Source: CAZOHG01 sp964579725
GTDB lineage: Bacteria > Zhuqueibacterota > JdFR-76 > BMS3Abin05
Assembly (NCBI GenBank): GCA_964579725.1
Contig: CAZOHG010000004.1
Span: 1 to 64,000, forward strand
Direction: 5' to 3'
Length of the DNA stretch: 64,000 bases
Shown here: positions 33,690-42,474 of the stretch, in pieces
Layout: every line of letters begins with the position of its first letter
Numbering within the stretch: position 1 is the first letter of the stretch
Made by a program: the position numbers and the translations under genes
The notes under the pieces: generated by a model
The model's input: only the letters and a program-made list of their open reading frames with translations
What the model was told of the DNA's origin: nothing
Database searches by the model: none

Positions 33690-34700
33690 TTACAGAGTAA
33701 AGGCCTGAAAATTAGCGTCTTTTTTCAACTTTTCGATCAGTGCTTTGTAGGCGGCTGCCTGTTTTTTCTGTTTAAGTTGCTGTTTCAATTGGTCGTGAAC
33801 CTGGCTGAGCGGTTTGGTTTCCTTTTTGCGGTTAATCACCTTTAAAATGTGGTATCCGTAGCGGGTTTCGATGATGCCGCTAATTTTGCCCACGGGTGTG
33901 TTGAAGGCCGCATCTTCAAAGGGCTTGACCATTCGGCCACGCCCAAAATCTTTGTACAAACCGCCGTTGTCCTTGGAACCCGGGTCTTCCGAGTATTTTT
34001 TGGCCAATTTGGCGAAATCCTCGCCCTTTTTGGCGCGCGCCAAAATGCCCTCCATTTTTTTCCGGATGGCCTTTTTGGCAGAATCGCTCTTGCCCTGCGT
34101 CATGAGCAAAATGTGACGTACGGTAGTGGTTTTGGGTTCATTGTAAGCGGTTTTAATGTCAGCTTCGGTCACTTCAGTTTCCTTGGCCAATTTTTTGTCC
34201 AAATACCGCTGGATGGTCAGGACGTCTTGGATGTCTTTTCGGACGTAATCGGCGCTTACGCCATTTTGCGCCAAAAATTGCTGGAATTTTTCCTTCCCCC
34301 CTGCGCGTTTGTACTGAATGTCAAGTGTGGAGTCAACATCGGCGGGTGTAACGGTGATTCCCGCCTTTTTGGCCGCTTGCAGTAAAAGACGCTTTTCCGC
34401 GAGATTTTCAGCGGTCTGATTCAAAATGGATTTCAGTCGGTCAGCACCAAAGCTTTTCAGTTGGTCAGCCCGACGACCGGAACTTTCAACAATGACCTTA
34501 ATGACGTCCGCTGTGGTCAATTTAAACGAATTGGTCGAAATCAGGACTTTGTTGGTTTTGGGGGAAACGGCCGGAACCTTTTCGCCAATGGCTTTGGCAA
34601 GCTGGTAAGCGGGGGTTCCTTCTTTTAAGGCTTCATTTTTTTTGCCACACGAGGCTAATAAAAGAAGCGCCACTACGGGGAAAATGACAAATTTTCTCAT
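33690..34700 (-). CDS. Parvulin-type peptidyl-prolyl isomerase lipoprotein (PpiC/SurA/PrsA-like)
   Basis: The 336-residue protein has a lipobox (LLLASCGKK), an N-terminal SurA-like helical region (TVTPADVDSTLDIQYKRAGG and surrounding), and a parvulin domain near residues 180-285 (VRHILLMTQGKS, FAKLAKKYSEDPGSKDNGGLYKDFGRGRMVKPFEDAAF, TRYGYHILKV). It should assist folding of outer-membrane or secreted proteins from the envelope side. I use the ATG at 34700 with AAGGAG nine bases upstream rather than the in-frame TTG at 34718. The C-terminal tail (KKETKPLSQVHDQLKQQLKQKKQ) is a charged helix. Confidence 0.92.
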   Translation of the reverse strand: MRKFVIFPVVALLLLASCGKKNEALKEGTPAYQLAKAIGEKVPAVSPKTNKVLISTNSFKLTTADVIKVIVESSGRRADQLKSFGADRLKSILNQTAENLAEKRLLLQAAKKAGITVTPADVDSTLDIQYKRAGGKEKFQQFLAQNGVSADYVRKDIQDVLTIQRYLDKKLAKETEVTEADIKTAYNEPKTTTVRHILLMTQGKSDSAKKAIRKKMEGILARAKKGEDFAKLAKKYSEDPGSKDNGGLYKDFGRGRMVKPFEDAAFNTPVGKISGIIETRYGYHILKVINRKKETKPLSQVHDQLKQQLKQKKQAAAYKALIEKLKKDANFQAFTL

Positions 34701-34833
34701 GGGGGTTTTCTCCTTCAACTCATTGAAATGACTGGAAATTAAAAAGACCCTTAAATATAGGGAATAATTTTTTGAAAAACCACTATTTTAGCTCTTTTCT
34801 TCGAAATTTTGTTCTTTTTGCTCAAAAAAGGGA

Positions 34834-34871
34834 AACGGGAAAAACAGAGGAAAGTCTCTGATTTTCCCGTT
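34834..34871 (-). terminator. Long hairpin terminator of the tricorn-like gene
   Basis: A 16-bp stem (one mismatch) of AACGGGAAAA-xCAGAG and its complement around a 6-base loop. On the minus strand it is followed by CCCTTTTTT. Confidence 0.75.
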
Positions 34872-34961
34872 TTCTGGTCAAACTTCTTCGTTAAACTTAT
34901 TCGGGGCAAAAAGGACACGACCCTGTTCCGCCTACCTTGACTTGAACCGCCCCTTCTTTTT

Positions 34962-37900
34962 TTACCGTCGATCGGGGCCGGGCGGTTTCACAATATTTTT
35001 AGGTGGATTTTTTTTCAGTTCCCCCAAAATGTATTGCACAGCGCGCTCCAACATGGGTTCCCGCCCCAGACGAATGAGAGTGGGATCATCGAAAACCGGC
35101 ACATCCGGTTTTACGCCGTAGGATTCCACATCCCAATGTCCCTCTCGGTTTACGTAAGCAAATGCCGGTACGGAAATGTGACCGCCGTCCACAAAGCGCG
35201 GGTTCCAACTGTACCCGACCAACCCGCCCCAGGTGGTTTGACCTATTAAAAGACCCAATTTCATGGTTCGAAAATAGGCCGGGAAGGCATCTCCTCCCGA
35301 AGACGAACGCCCGTTAATCAACATCACCTTGGGGCCTTCATTGGCAAACATGGGTGTGGTGTACAGGGGCAAATTTCGGCGTGCCCAGTAATTCAAAATG
35401 GGGTGGGACATGTCAAAAATCATGGGAGCCGGAATGGAGCCGCCACCGTTGTAGCGCTCGTCAATGATGAGCCCCTGTTTGACATCGGCTTGTGCGTACC
35501 ACCCTTTGTAAAAATTCTTGAATCCCGCAAACGAGGTGTTGGGAACGTAAATGTACCCGATTTTTCCTCCCGAAAGGCTGTCCACAATGGCGCGATTGTG
35601 TTTCTCCCACTGAAGGTGGCGGAGTCCCAGCTCGGAAGCCACTGGTGTGACAGTAACTTCCCGGGCGCCGCGCTCGGAGGGTTCCCGGTTCACAAGCAGT
35701 TTTACCGCCACGCCTGCTTTGTTTTCCAAAAAGCGGTACGGATTTTCATTGGTGTGAAGAATGTGGCCGTCAATTCCAATAAGGAACTCGCCCTCCTTCA
35801 CGTCCACGCCGGGAAGGGTTAAGGGCGATTGGGTCCCCCTCTCCCAATTTTCACTGGGGAAGATCGTCGCAATCTTGTAAAATTTTCCGGCCGGTTTCAG
35901 ATCGCAGCCCAACACGCCCACGGGAATGCGTTTGACGCGCGGCATGTCTCCGGCCATGACGTACGTATGGCCGCAATTTAATTCCCCAACCAACTCACCA
36001 ATAACATAATCCAAATCCGCCCGATTGGCGACGTAGGGAATCAGTTCCTCGTATTTGTCGTACATCTTTTGCCAATCCACGTGGTGCAGTTTCGGATCGT
36101 AGAACCAGTCTTTCATGATCAGCCAGGCGTCGTGGTAAATTTGCTGCCATTCGTCCGATGGAATAATTTTCATGACCATTTTTGAAAGATTGAGTTTTCC
36201 TGCGCCCGTTTTTTGTTTTGGACGCAGCGGGGCAATGCCAAAGGTTTTACCACTGCTGTACAGAAAGCTTTTGCGATCGGCTGACAACACGTACGAGGAA
36301 ATCCCGTTCATGAAAACCATTTCTTTACGCTGTTTCAAATCGTATTTGGTCAGTTTCCCTCCGCGAATGTAGAGCAAACCGCCTTTTACTCCCGTTAGGC
36401 TGCGGTAATTTCCTGTGGGCGTCGGAAAAGCCACTACCCGCCGACTGAAGCCCTCCGGTTCCACCACCAATTTGACGGTTTTCTTCGAGGCCTTTTTTCG
36501 CGGTCTCTTCTCTTTTTTTTCAGTTGGCGCCGCTTTTTCGTCGTCATTCAACGGGGCGAAAGGCGATTCCAAATTTTTGCGCAGCGTGCCCACGTACAAT
36601 CGGGCGTCAAAGTGATGCGTGCTCCAATTGTAATTGCGTCTGGAGATAAAATACAAATACTTGCCTTCGGGATCAAAACTGGGGGCGTAATTGTCCTCGG
36701 TGTTGTCGGTGAGTTGAAAGGATTTCTTTTGATCCAGCGAATAGAGAAAAATACCGGTCATGTGATTGGGGAAATCCTTTGTGTAGGCAATCCAGCGGCT
36801 GTCTGCCGACCACCGGGCACCTGAAATCGGGGAATAAATCCCCCGGTCAATTTCTTTTGACTGACCCGACCGAAGATTAACCAATTGGAGGCGATTTTTC
36901 TTGTCCGTTAGCACAATCCATTTGCTGTTGGGCGCCCATTGGTAATCCGTTATCCAGGCGTCCGTGTGACGGGTCAATTGCCTCGCCGGAGCGTTGCCGT
37001 GGTACGGTTTCAGATACAGTTCGTAGGTTCCCGTTTTGTCCGACAGGTAAGAAATCCATTGGCCGTCGGGCGACCAATCCACGCTCATTTCGCGAATCCC
37101 GCTGGTGTGCGTCAAATTGACAATATCCCCGTGTTTACGGGGCACCGTAAAAATGTCGCCCCGGGCGGAAAAAATCGCCCGTTTGGCTGTGGGAGAAAGC
37201 GAGAAACTCTGCACAAATTTGGACACATTTTTGTAAACCGGCAAGGCGTGGGGTCTGTCGTCATTAATTTCAATGGAGAGCCGACGGACCTTTTCCGTGG
37301 CGGGGTTTAAAAAATAGAGGAAACCGCCGTTTTCGAAAACAATGCCACCGCGTCCGCGGCTCGGCCATAAACAGTCATATTTTTTAAAATGCGTCACCTG
37401 GTGGATTTTTTTCGTCCCCAAATCATACGAAAAAATGTTTAACGTCGTGGGTTTGTTGGAACCCACGGCTTCCCTGTCCGACGTAAAGTAGATTTTGTGT
37501 CCCACCCACATGGGGAAATTGTCCGTTCCCGGGTAGTGGGTAATGCGTTCAAGGGTGTTCTTTTTGAGATCGTAAATCCACACATCCTGCGCTCTGCCGG
37601 CTTTGTACCGTTTCCACGTGCGGAATTCCCGGGATTTAATGTCGTACGCTAATTGGGTACCGTCGGGGGAAAGTGTGGCCGGACCGCCTTCAGGCAGCGG
37701 CAGGGGCTGTTCCAATCCCTCCTTGAAGGCGTCGATTAAAAAATAACGGCTCACCCGCCGACCGTAGGGTGTGCGATTGGAACGGAAGAGAATTTTCTTC
37801 CCGTCGGGCGTCCAATCAATGGGAATATTGTCCCAACCACCTCGAGGGGGCATTTGGCCCACATCCGGGTAAAAAGTCAGTTGTCGGGGCACGCCCCCCT

Positions 37901-38189
37901 CGGCTGGCATGACGTAAATCTCACGAGTGCCCGAATATTCCCCCGAAAAGGCGATCCATTTTCCATCCGGAGAAAATTTCGGGAAAAGTTCCAAGCCGTC
38001 AAAGGAGGTGAGTTTTCGGGCAATTCCTCCCTTTAAAGGAGCAATCCAAATGTCGCCCGCGTACACAAAGGCAACCTTGTTCCTGTAAATGTCCGGCTGA
38101 CGAAGTAAACGTCCCTCTTTGGCAAAACCGGTACCCCAACAAAGAAAAAGCAGAGGCCAAATCCACAGGAAAATCAGTTTGCGTTTCAT
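34962..38189 (-). CDS. Exported tricorn protease homologue (peptidase S41)
   Basis: The 1075-residue protein has a signal peptide, two beta-propeller regions with SPDGKW/APNSKW-type blades, a low-complexity Lys-rich insert (EKKEKRPRKKASKK near 545-560), a tricorn C1 domain, a PDZ domain (VDVKEGEFLIGIDGH) and the S41 catalytic core. The His of GELNCGHTYV and the Ser of NGRSSSGGDAF fit the tricorn His/Ser positions, and VESYGVKPDVPV lies at the usual last catalytic segment. In this family it degrades peptides after larger proteases. The export signal places it in the periplasm, like many FCB-group homologues. AAGGGA precedes the ATG. Confidence 0.93.
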   Translation of the reverse strand: MKRKLIFLWIWPLLFLCWGTGFAKEGRLLRQPDIYRNKVAFVYAGDIWIAPLKGGIARKLTSFDGLELFPKFSPDGKWIAFSGEYSGTREIYVMPAEGGVPRQLTFYPDVGQMPPRGGWDNIPIDWTPDGKKILFRSNRTPYGRRVSRYFLIDAFKEGLEQPLPLPEGGPATLSPDGTQLAYDIKSREFRTWKRYKAGRAQDVWIYDLKKNTLERITHYPGTDNFPMWVGHKIYFTSDREAVGSNKPTTLNIFSYDLGTKKIHQVTHFKKYDCLWPSRGRGGIVFENGGFLYFLNPATEKVRRLSIEINDDRPHALPVYKNVSKFVQSFSLSPTAKRAIFSARGDIFTVPRKHGDIVNLTHTSGIREMSVDWSPDGQWISYLSDKTGTYELYLKPYHGNAPARQLTRHTDAWITDYQWAPNSKWIVLTDKKNRLQLVNLRSGQSKEIDRGIYSPISGARWSADSRWIAYTKDFPNHMTGIFLYSLDQKKSFQLTDNTEDNYAPSFDPEGKYLYFISRRNYNWSTHHFDARLYVGTLRKNLESPFAPLNDDEKAAPTEKKEKRPRKKASKKTVKLVVEPEGFSRRVVAFPTPTGNYRSLTGVKGGLLYIRGGKLTKYDLKQRKEMVFMNGISSYVLSADRKSFLYSSGKTFGIAPLRPKQKTGAGKLNLSKMVMKIIPSDEWQQIYHDAWLIMKDWFYDPKLHHVDWQKMYDKYEELIPYVANRADLDYVIGELVGELNCGHTYVMAGDMPRVKRIPVGVLGCDLKPAGKFYKIATIFPSENWERGTQSPLTLPGVDVKEGEFLIGIDGHILHTNENPYRFLENKAGVAVKLLVNREPSERGAREVTVTPVASELGLRHLQWEKHNRAIVDSLSGGKIGYIYVPNTSFAGFKNFYKGWYAQADVKQGLIIDERYNGGGSIPAPMIFDMSHPILNYWARRNLPLYTTPMFANEGPKVMLINGRSSSGGDAFPAYFRTMKLGLLIGQTTWGGLVGYSWNPRFVDGGHISVPAFAYVNREGHWDVESYGVKPDVPVFDDPTLIRLGREPMLERAVQYILGELKKNPPKNIVKPPGPDRR

Positions 38190-38537
38190 TTGGCAATCCC
38201 TTCGATTTTTGTTGGAAACTTAAAAACAATACCCAAAAACTAAACTTTTTGGTCAAAAATGCAAGGGCAAAATAGGGCCCGTTTTAATTTTGTCGATTTG
38301 CTCGGGTGATTTCCCCAAGAATGAAAGGCGAGGGCAGGAAATTCAGCCCGCATGGTGGCTTCGGAAACAAACACAAACCGGAGGAGACTTTTTAAACGCA
38401 ACCAACACCGACACCGCGTTTCCACACGGGTTCGCGGGAACACGTCGTGTGTAAAGAAAATAGGTACTTCAACCGATAAAAAAAATGGATTTTTTGGCAA
38501 CAGGTGCGGCTCCTTTAATTTTTTCTTTGGAATAATT
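38190..38537. other. Divergent intergenic region before the Pel operon
   Basis: About 350 bases between the tricorn-like gene and the first Pel gene. I find no convincing -10/-35 pair or -24/-12 element on the plus strand and no hairpin of note. The frame of the first Pel gene stays open upstream to 38352, but that part does not look like protein (basic, Asn/Arg-rich, no domain). Confidence 0.5.
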
Positions 38538-39401
38538 TTGAATAAAATAAAACAGTGGTACGCAGCGCTTGGCACGGGATTTTTGCTGATTCTTCAATTC
38601 AATTGTGCCGGTCATTTCCTGGGCAACGCTTCGGGTACAGCGGCGCGCAAACAATTGGAAGCGGTTCGATCCTTTGCCATTGTGTACAAAAAAGCCCCGT
38701 TGGAGGAATTGACGGGTTTTGACCTGCTCATTCTCGATCCGGACGCCTACGACTCGGCAGCTTTTGGCGGGCTTACCCGTCGGGGGAAAATTGTTTTGGG
38801 GTATTTGAATGTGGGAGAGGTAGAAACGTACCGCTGGTACGCTTCCGAGGTGCCTCCCAATTGGGTGCTGAAGGCCAATCCCAATTGGCCGCATCACAAT
38901 TTTGTCAATGTGAAAAAGCGCGGGTGGCGGAAATTGGTGGTGCAAAAAATCGCGCGGCGCATTTTGCAAAAAGGGGCACAGGGGTTTTTCCTCGATTCGG
39001 TGGATCTGGCTTCGCCTGCACGAAACCCGCATTTGAAGTCGGCAATGGTCAAACTGATTCGCCAATTGCACGGGCGGTACCCGACCAAATTTCTGCTTCT
39101 CAACAACGGTCAATTTCTTTTGCCCGAGGTTGCCTCGGCCGTCAGCGGTTTGGCGGTCGAAAATGTGTTCACCGAACCGGAAGAACAAACCGTGCGGCAC
39201 CGTCCGGCGGGGCAGGTGCGCCGAATTTTGGAAAATCTAAAAAGTCTGAAAGAAAAATACCGCCTCCCCATTTTTCTTGTGGATTACTTTCCCCAAAACG
39301 GAGAGGTTTCGGTTGCAGATTGGGAGGCCATTGCCCGCACTTACGGAATGGTTTTGTACGTAGGCGACACGCTTTTGCAGCGCGTTTCGCCCCCATTTTG
39401 A
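38538..39401 (+). CDS. GH114-like glycoside hydrolase lipoprotein (PelA hydrolase-type)
   Basis: With the TTG start at 38538 the protein has 287 residues and a lipoprotein signal peptide (ALGTGFLLILQFNCAG). The body has GH114/polygalactosaminidase-like segments: LTGFDLLILDPDAYDS, GKIVLGYLNVGEVETYRWY (candidate catalytic Glu) and GAQGFFLDSVDL. In Pel systems the hydrolase domain of PelA belongs to this superfamily and cleaves the GalNAc-rich polymer. Here it is a separate lipid-anchored protein at the head of the operon. The TTG start has GGA upstream; the ORF extends upstream without a good start, so the exact N-terminus is uncertain. Confidence 0.8.
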   Translation: MNKIKQWYAALGTGFLLILQFNCAGHFLGNASGTAARKQLEAVRSFAIVYKKAPLEELTGFDLLILDPDAYDSAAFGGLTRRGKIVLGYLNVGEVETYRWYASEVPPNWVLKANPNWPHHNFVNVKKRGWRKLVVQKIARRILQKGAQGFFLDSVDLASPARNPHLKSAMVKLIRQLHGRYPTKFLLLNNGQFLLPEVASAVSGLAVENVFTEPEEQTVRHRPAGQVRRILENLKSLKEKYRLPIFLVDYFPQNGEVSVADWEAIARTYGMVLYVGDTLLQRVSPPF

Positions 39402-39431
39402 CACAAAAAAGGCAGATACCAAAGGATTTTC

Positions 39432-40256
39432 ATGGAATGTTTGACGATTCAAAAACGAACTAAATTTATTTTGGCGCAATTCGTCAAGGACTGTTCGATC
39501 ACACACGCCAACGCCGAGGAATTTTCCAGGGAAATGCTGTCGCATTTTCAGCCCGATTTGCCGATCATTTTGAATTGCAAGAATTTAAATTTCATTGACA
39601 GTGCCGCCATTTCCACGCTGGTTCACATTCGCAAAAAAATTCTCAACCAAAACGGCCGGCTCATTCTGGCCAATCTGAACGACCGAATTCGGTTGTTGCT
39701 TCTCATTACTCGCCTCCACAAGGTCTTCGAGATTCATGAATCCCTTCAGGCCGCCATTCAAACCGTAGAAGATGACAAAAGCAAAAAAAAGGCAACCGGC
39801 AATCCGTACACCATTCACATAGCTGTTAAGACGGCTCCCCATTTTGCCGTTTTGACAATACTGAAACCCGACGCCCTAATTATGGCAAATGCTAAGAGTT
39901 TTCGGGCCAAGGTAGAGGAGTATTTGGAGAAAAAGGAGTGGGTTATTTTGGATGTGGATGTCCTCCGCAATATCGACAGCGAGGGAATTGCAGCACTTAT
40001 TCACCTGAAGGCATTTTCGAAAAGAAAAAACAAACGCCTTGTTGTTGTCTACCAGAATCGAGTGTTGAAACAGTTGTTCGAACTGTATTCTTTGGATCGC
40101 CTCTTTCGGCATTTTGAGACGGTGGAAGAAGCCCTGGCGGTGCTGTTCCCAAAAAATAAACAGACGGGCGTTTCGAAGAAAAACTCGGCGCAACCTCCTC
40201 CGCCCCAGTACGACGATTTGAAATTTTTAGCCTCAATGGGAAAGAGAAAATCATGA
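39432..40256 (+). CDS. Tandem STAS-domain protein in the Pel operon
   Basis: This 274-residue protein has two anti-sigma-antagonist-type STAS domains. The first (about 1-110) carries NFIDSAAIS and the second (about 135-245) carries NIDSEGIAAL. Each has a Ser at or next to the position phosphorylated in SpoIIAA-like proteins. AAAGGA precedes the ATG, and the stop overlaps the pelD start by ATGA, so it belongs to the operon. No anti-sigma kinase or phosphatase is adjacent. A role as a partner-switch regulator of polymer export or of PelD is inference. Confidence 0.82.
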   Translation: MECLTIQKRTKFILAQFVKDCSITHANAEEFSREMLSHFQPDLPIILNCKNLNFIDSAAISTLVHIRKKILNQNGRLILANLNDRIRLLLLITRLHKVFEIHESLQAAIQTVEDDKSKKKATGNPYTIHIAVKTAPHFAVLTILKPDALIMANAKSFRAKVEEYLEKKEWVILDVDVLRNIDSEGIAALIHLKAFSKRKNKRLVVVYQNRVLKQLFELYSLDRLFRHFETVEEALAVLFPKNKQTGVSKKNSAQPPPPQYDDLKFLASMGKRKS

Positions 40257-41707
40257 AAAACCGTTACGTCAAAGATGTCCTGTTTAGTTTGGCTACCTTT
40301 TTCCTGATTTTAGTCAGCGTGAACATCATGTTGTTCCCGGACATGCCCGGCTTTTTGGGACTCAATCCGCACCCCTATTTGCTGGCGGTTCTTCTCATTT
40401 CGGGCCGCTTCGGTTTGAAGGAGGGCCTTGCTTCCGCGCTGTTGGCTTCGGTGATTCTTCTTATTTACATTTTTTTGGAAAACACACCCTATTTTTCGCT
40501 GCATTTACTGACGCAGTCGGTTTTCTTTATTCCAGTGCTTTCTTTTTTTGTGGTTGCCCTCATTGTGGGCGAAATGCGGGGATTTAACAAGAGTTTCGAG
40601 CGGACGCTTTTGCACGAAAACGACACTCTGAAAGCAGAAAATCGGCAGTTAAAAGAACAACTGGAAATTGTCAGTGCCATTAAAGACGAACTCCAAAATC
40701 GCATTGTGAATCAGGAAGAAACTGTCCATTCTCTTTACAAGGCCACGCGCATGTTGGAAACATTGGACGAAGCGGGACTGTACCACGGGCTGGCGCAGTT
40801 GGTTTCTCGCTTTACCGGCGCCAACAAAGCCAGCGTGTACATGATCGATTACTCACGGGACGTTATTCGTCGCGTGGCTCAATTCGGTTGGGAAAAACCC
40901 TCCGGACAAATCGAGGAATATTCTCTGAAAGAAGGGATTCTGGGCCGGGTGGTTCAAAACAATCGCATGTTGACCATCAAAGAAATCTCGGACGACCCGC
41001 ACATCCTTTCCGTTTGGGAACACTCGCCCAACCGCGCCTACGTGTACGTTCCCATTTCCATGGGCACGGTTGTGGTGGGCTTGCTCACGGTGGACGACAT
41101 TCCTTTTCTGAAGCTGAATATTTCCACCGTTCGGATTCTCTCCCTGATTCCGGAAATGGCCGTACCGGCCCTGCGAAATATTGTGAAGTACCAGAACCTG
41201 CAGGAAATGGTCAGCGTGGATCCGGTCACGGAACTGCTTAAATACGAATCCTTTTTGGACATGGCCGACATTGAATTTAAAAAGGCCGTGCGCTACCATC
41301 TGGATTTTTCTATGTTGCTCATTGACGTGCAGGATTTACATTTTATCGAAAAACACTTTGGCCACGACGCAAAAATTGACACGCTAAAATGGATGGCCAA
41401 CGGACTGAAGGGCATGTTGCGCAATATCGATGTGTTGGGCGTCGGCGAAAAAGAGGGACGATTTTGGCTGGCTTTGCCGGTCACCAATACGGAAGGGGTA
41501 CTGGCCGTCATTAATCGCATTAAAAAATGGAAAACCAAAGCAGCCAAACAGTTGCTGTGGGGCAACAACATCACCCTGTTTTTCGGAGCGGTGGGATACC
41601 ATCCCTCGATTGAATCGCTTGAGGTCATGCTTTCCATGGCCAGGAATTCGCTGCAATTAAGCAAAATTGCCAAGAAACCCCGAACAAAAAAGACGACGCA
41701 CGCATGA
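40253..41707 (+). CDS. pelD: PelD: membrane c-di-GMP receptor with GAF and degenerate GGDEF domain
   Basis: The 484-residue protein has N-terminal membrane segments (residues of about 8-105), a coiled coil (about 115-155), a GAF domain (about 165-315) and a GGDEF-like domain. The catalytic GGDEF is replaced by EKEGR (399-403). The inhibitory-site motif RxxD is kept as RNID at 390-393, five residues before it as in active cyclases. This is the arrangement by which PelD of Pseudomonas binds c-di-GMP and turns on Pel synthesis. It overlaps both neighbours by ATGA, so the operon is tightly coupled. Identity is strongly supported by the pelE, pelF and pelG neighbours. Confidence 0.88.
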   Translation: MKNRYVKDVLFSLATFFLILVSVNIMLFPDMPGFLGLNPHPYLLAVLLISGRFGLKEGLASALLASVILLIYIFLENTPYFSLHLLTQSVFFIPVLSFFVVALIVGEMRGFNKSFERTLLHENDTLKAENRQLKEQLEIVSAIKDELQNRIVNQEETVHSLYKATRMLETLDEAGLYHGLAQLVSRFTGANKASVYMIDYSRDVIRRVAQFGWEKPSGQIEEYSLKEGILGRVVQNNRMLTIKEISDDPHILSVWEHSPNRAYVYVPISMGTVVVGLLTVDDIPFLKLNISTVRILSLIPEMAVPALRNIVKYQNLQEMVSVDPVTELLKYESFLDMADIEFKKAVRYHLDFSMLLIDVQDLHFIEKHFGHDAKIDTLKWMANGLKGMLRNIDVLGVGEKEGRFWLALPVTNTEGVLAVINRIKKWKTKAAKQLLWGNNITLFFGAVGYHPSIESLEVMLSMARNSLQLSKIAKKPRTKKTTHA

Positions 41708-42474
41708 ATTGGGAAAAGTACCTCGAATTAAAAAAAGCGCGATTACAAAGCACCCAGCGTTTCATTCCAGAAAATGAAAACGAGGCCAAACAGGCGTTGG
41801 CTCTCGGAATCATTGGAATGGGTGAGTACGTGGAATTTTCCTTCACAATGGAACCGCTGGTGGACAGCGTGCACGATCCGAACCCGGAAATCCGAAAACA
41901 AGCGGTTCAACAAATCGCCGTAAACCCAACGCCCTTTTCCATCCGGCTGCTCCATTTTATGCTCAACGATTCGGACGAGGAGGTACGCCTGTACGCCTCC
42001 ACCGAGCTGGATCGCATTGACGGCGAGATGCAAAACCAGATTTTTCTTTTGGAAGAAGCATTGAAAAAAAATGCCCGGCAGCCGGAACTTCGGCTCCAAT
42101 TGGCCAAAATTACCATTGACTACGCGCGTTTAATGATGATCGGCAAAAATTTACAACGCTTTTTTCTGAAGAAAGCCATTCGCCTTTTGGACGAAAATAT
42201 CGCTTCGGGCGAACAAAACGCAGAAAATTATTTTTACAGAGGCTGGGCACTGGAAATGATCGGCGATTTTCGAGCCGCCCTTCGAGACCTCAATACGGCG
42301 CTCAAATTAAATCCCAAAGAAAGCCGAGCGTACGTGGAAATGGCGCAGATTTATTTTACGGCCGGAAAATTTGACTGGGTGCGGCGGTTGCTGGACAAAG
42401 CGCCTATTCGGCAGGAAGAAATTGAGCCTTTCTTTACCCAAAAATTTTGGAGTGAACATGAGCCGATTTCCTGA
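41704..42474 (+). CDS. pelE: PelE-like HEAT/TPR protein
   Basis: The 256-residue protein begins with HEAT-like helices (PLVDSVHDPNPEIRKQAVQQIA, LHFMLNDSDEEVRLYASTELDRI) and continues with TPRs (ENYFYRGWALEMIGDFRAALRDLNTALKLNPKESRAYVEMAQIYFTAGKFD). PelE of proteobacteria has membrane segments plus TPRs; here no membrane segment is seen, so it may bind PelD at the cytoplasmic face. Assignment rests on position between pelD and the pelA deacetylase and on the repeats. Its end overlaps the next gene by 17 bases. Confidence 0.7.
   Translation: MNWEKYLELKKARLQSTQRFIPENENEAKQALALGIIGMGEYVEFSFTMEPLVDSVHDPNPEIRKQAVQQIAVNPTPFSIRLLHFMLNDSDEEVRLYASTELDRIDGEMQNQIFLLEEALKKNARQPELRLQLAKITIDYARLMMIGKNLQRFFLKKAIRLLDENIASGEQNAENYFYRGWALEMIGDFRAALRDLNTALKLNPKESRAYVEMAQIYFTAGKFDWVRRLLDKAPIRQEEIEPFFTQKFWSEHEPIS

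Noticed and set aside
33334..33708. 124-codon plus-strand frame in the intergenic region
   Set aside because: It overlaps the end of the parvulin gene and its terminator and has no domain or ribosome site.
38352..38537. N-terminal extension of the GH114-like protein
   Set aside because: The extension is basic and Asn-rich, without homology-like features. A lipoprotein signal begins exactly at the TTG at 38538.
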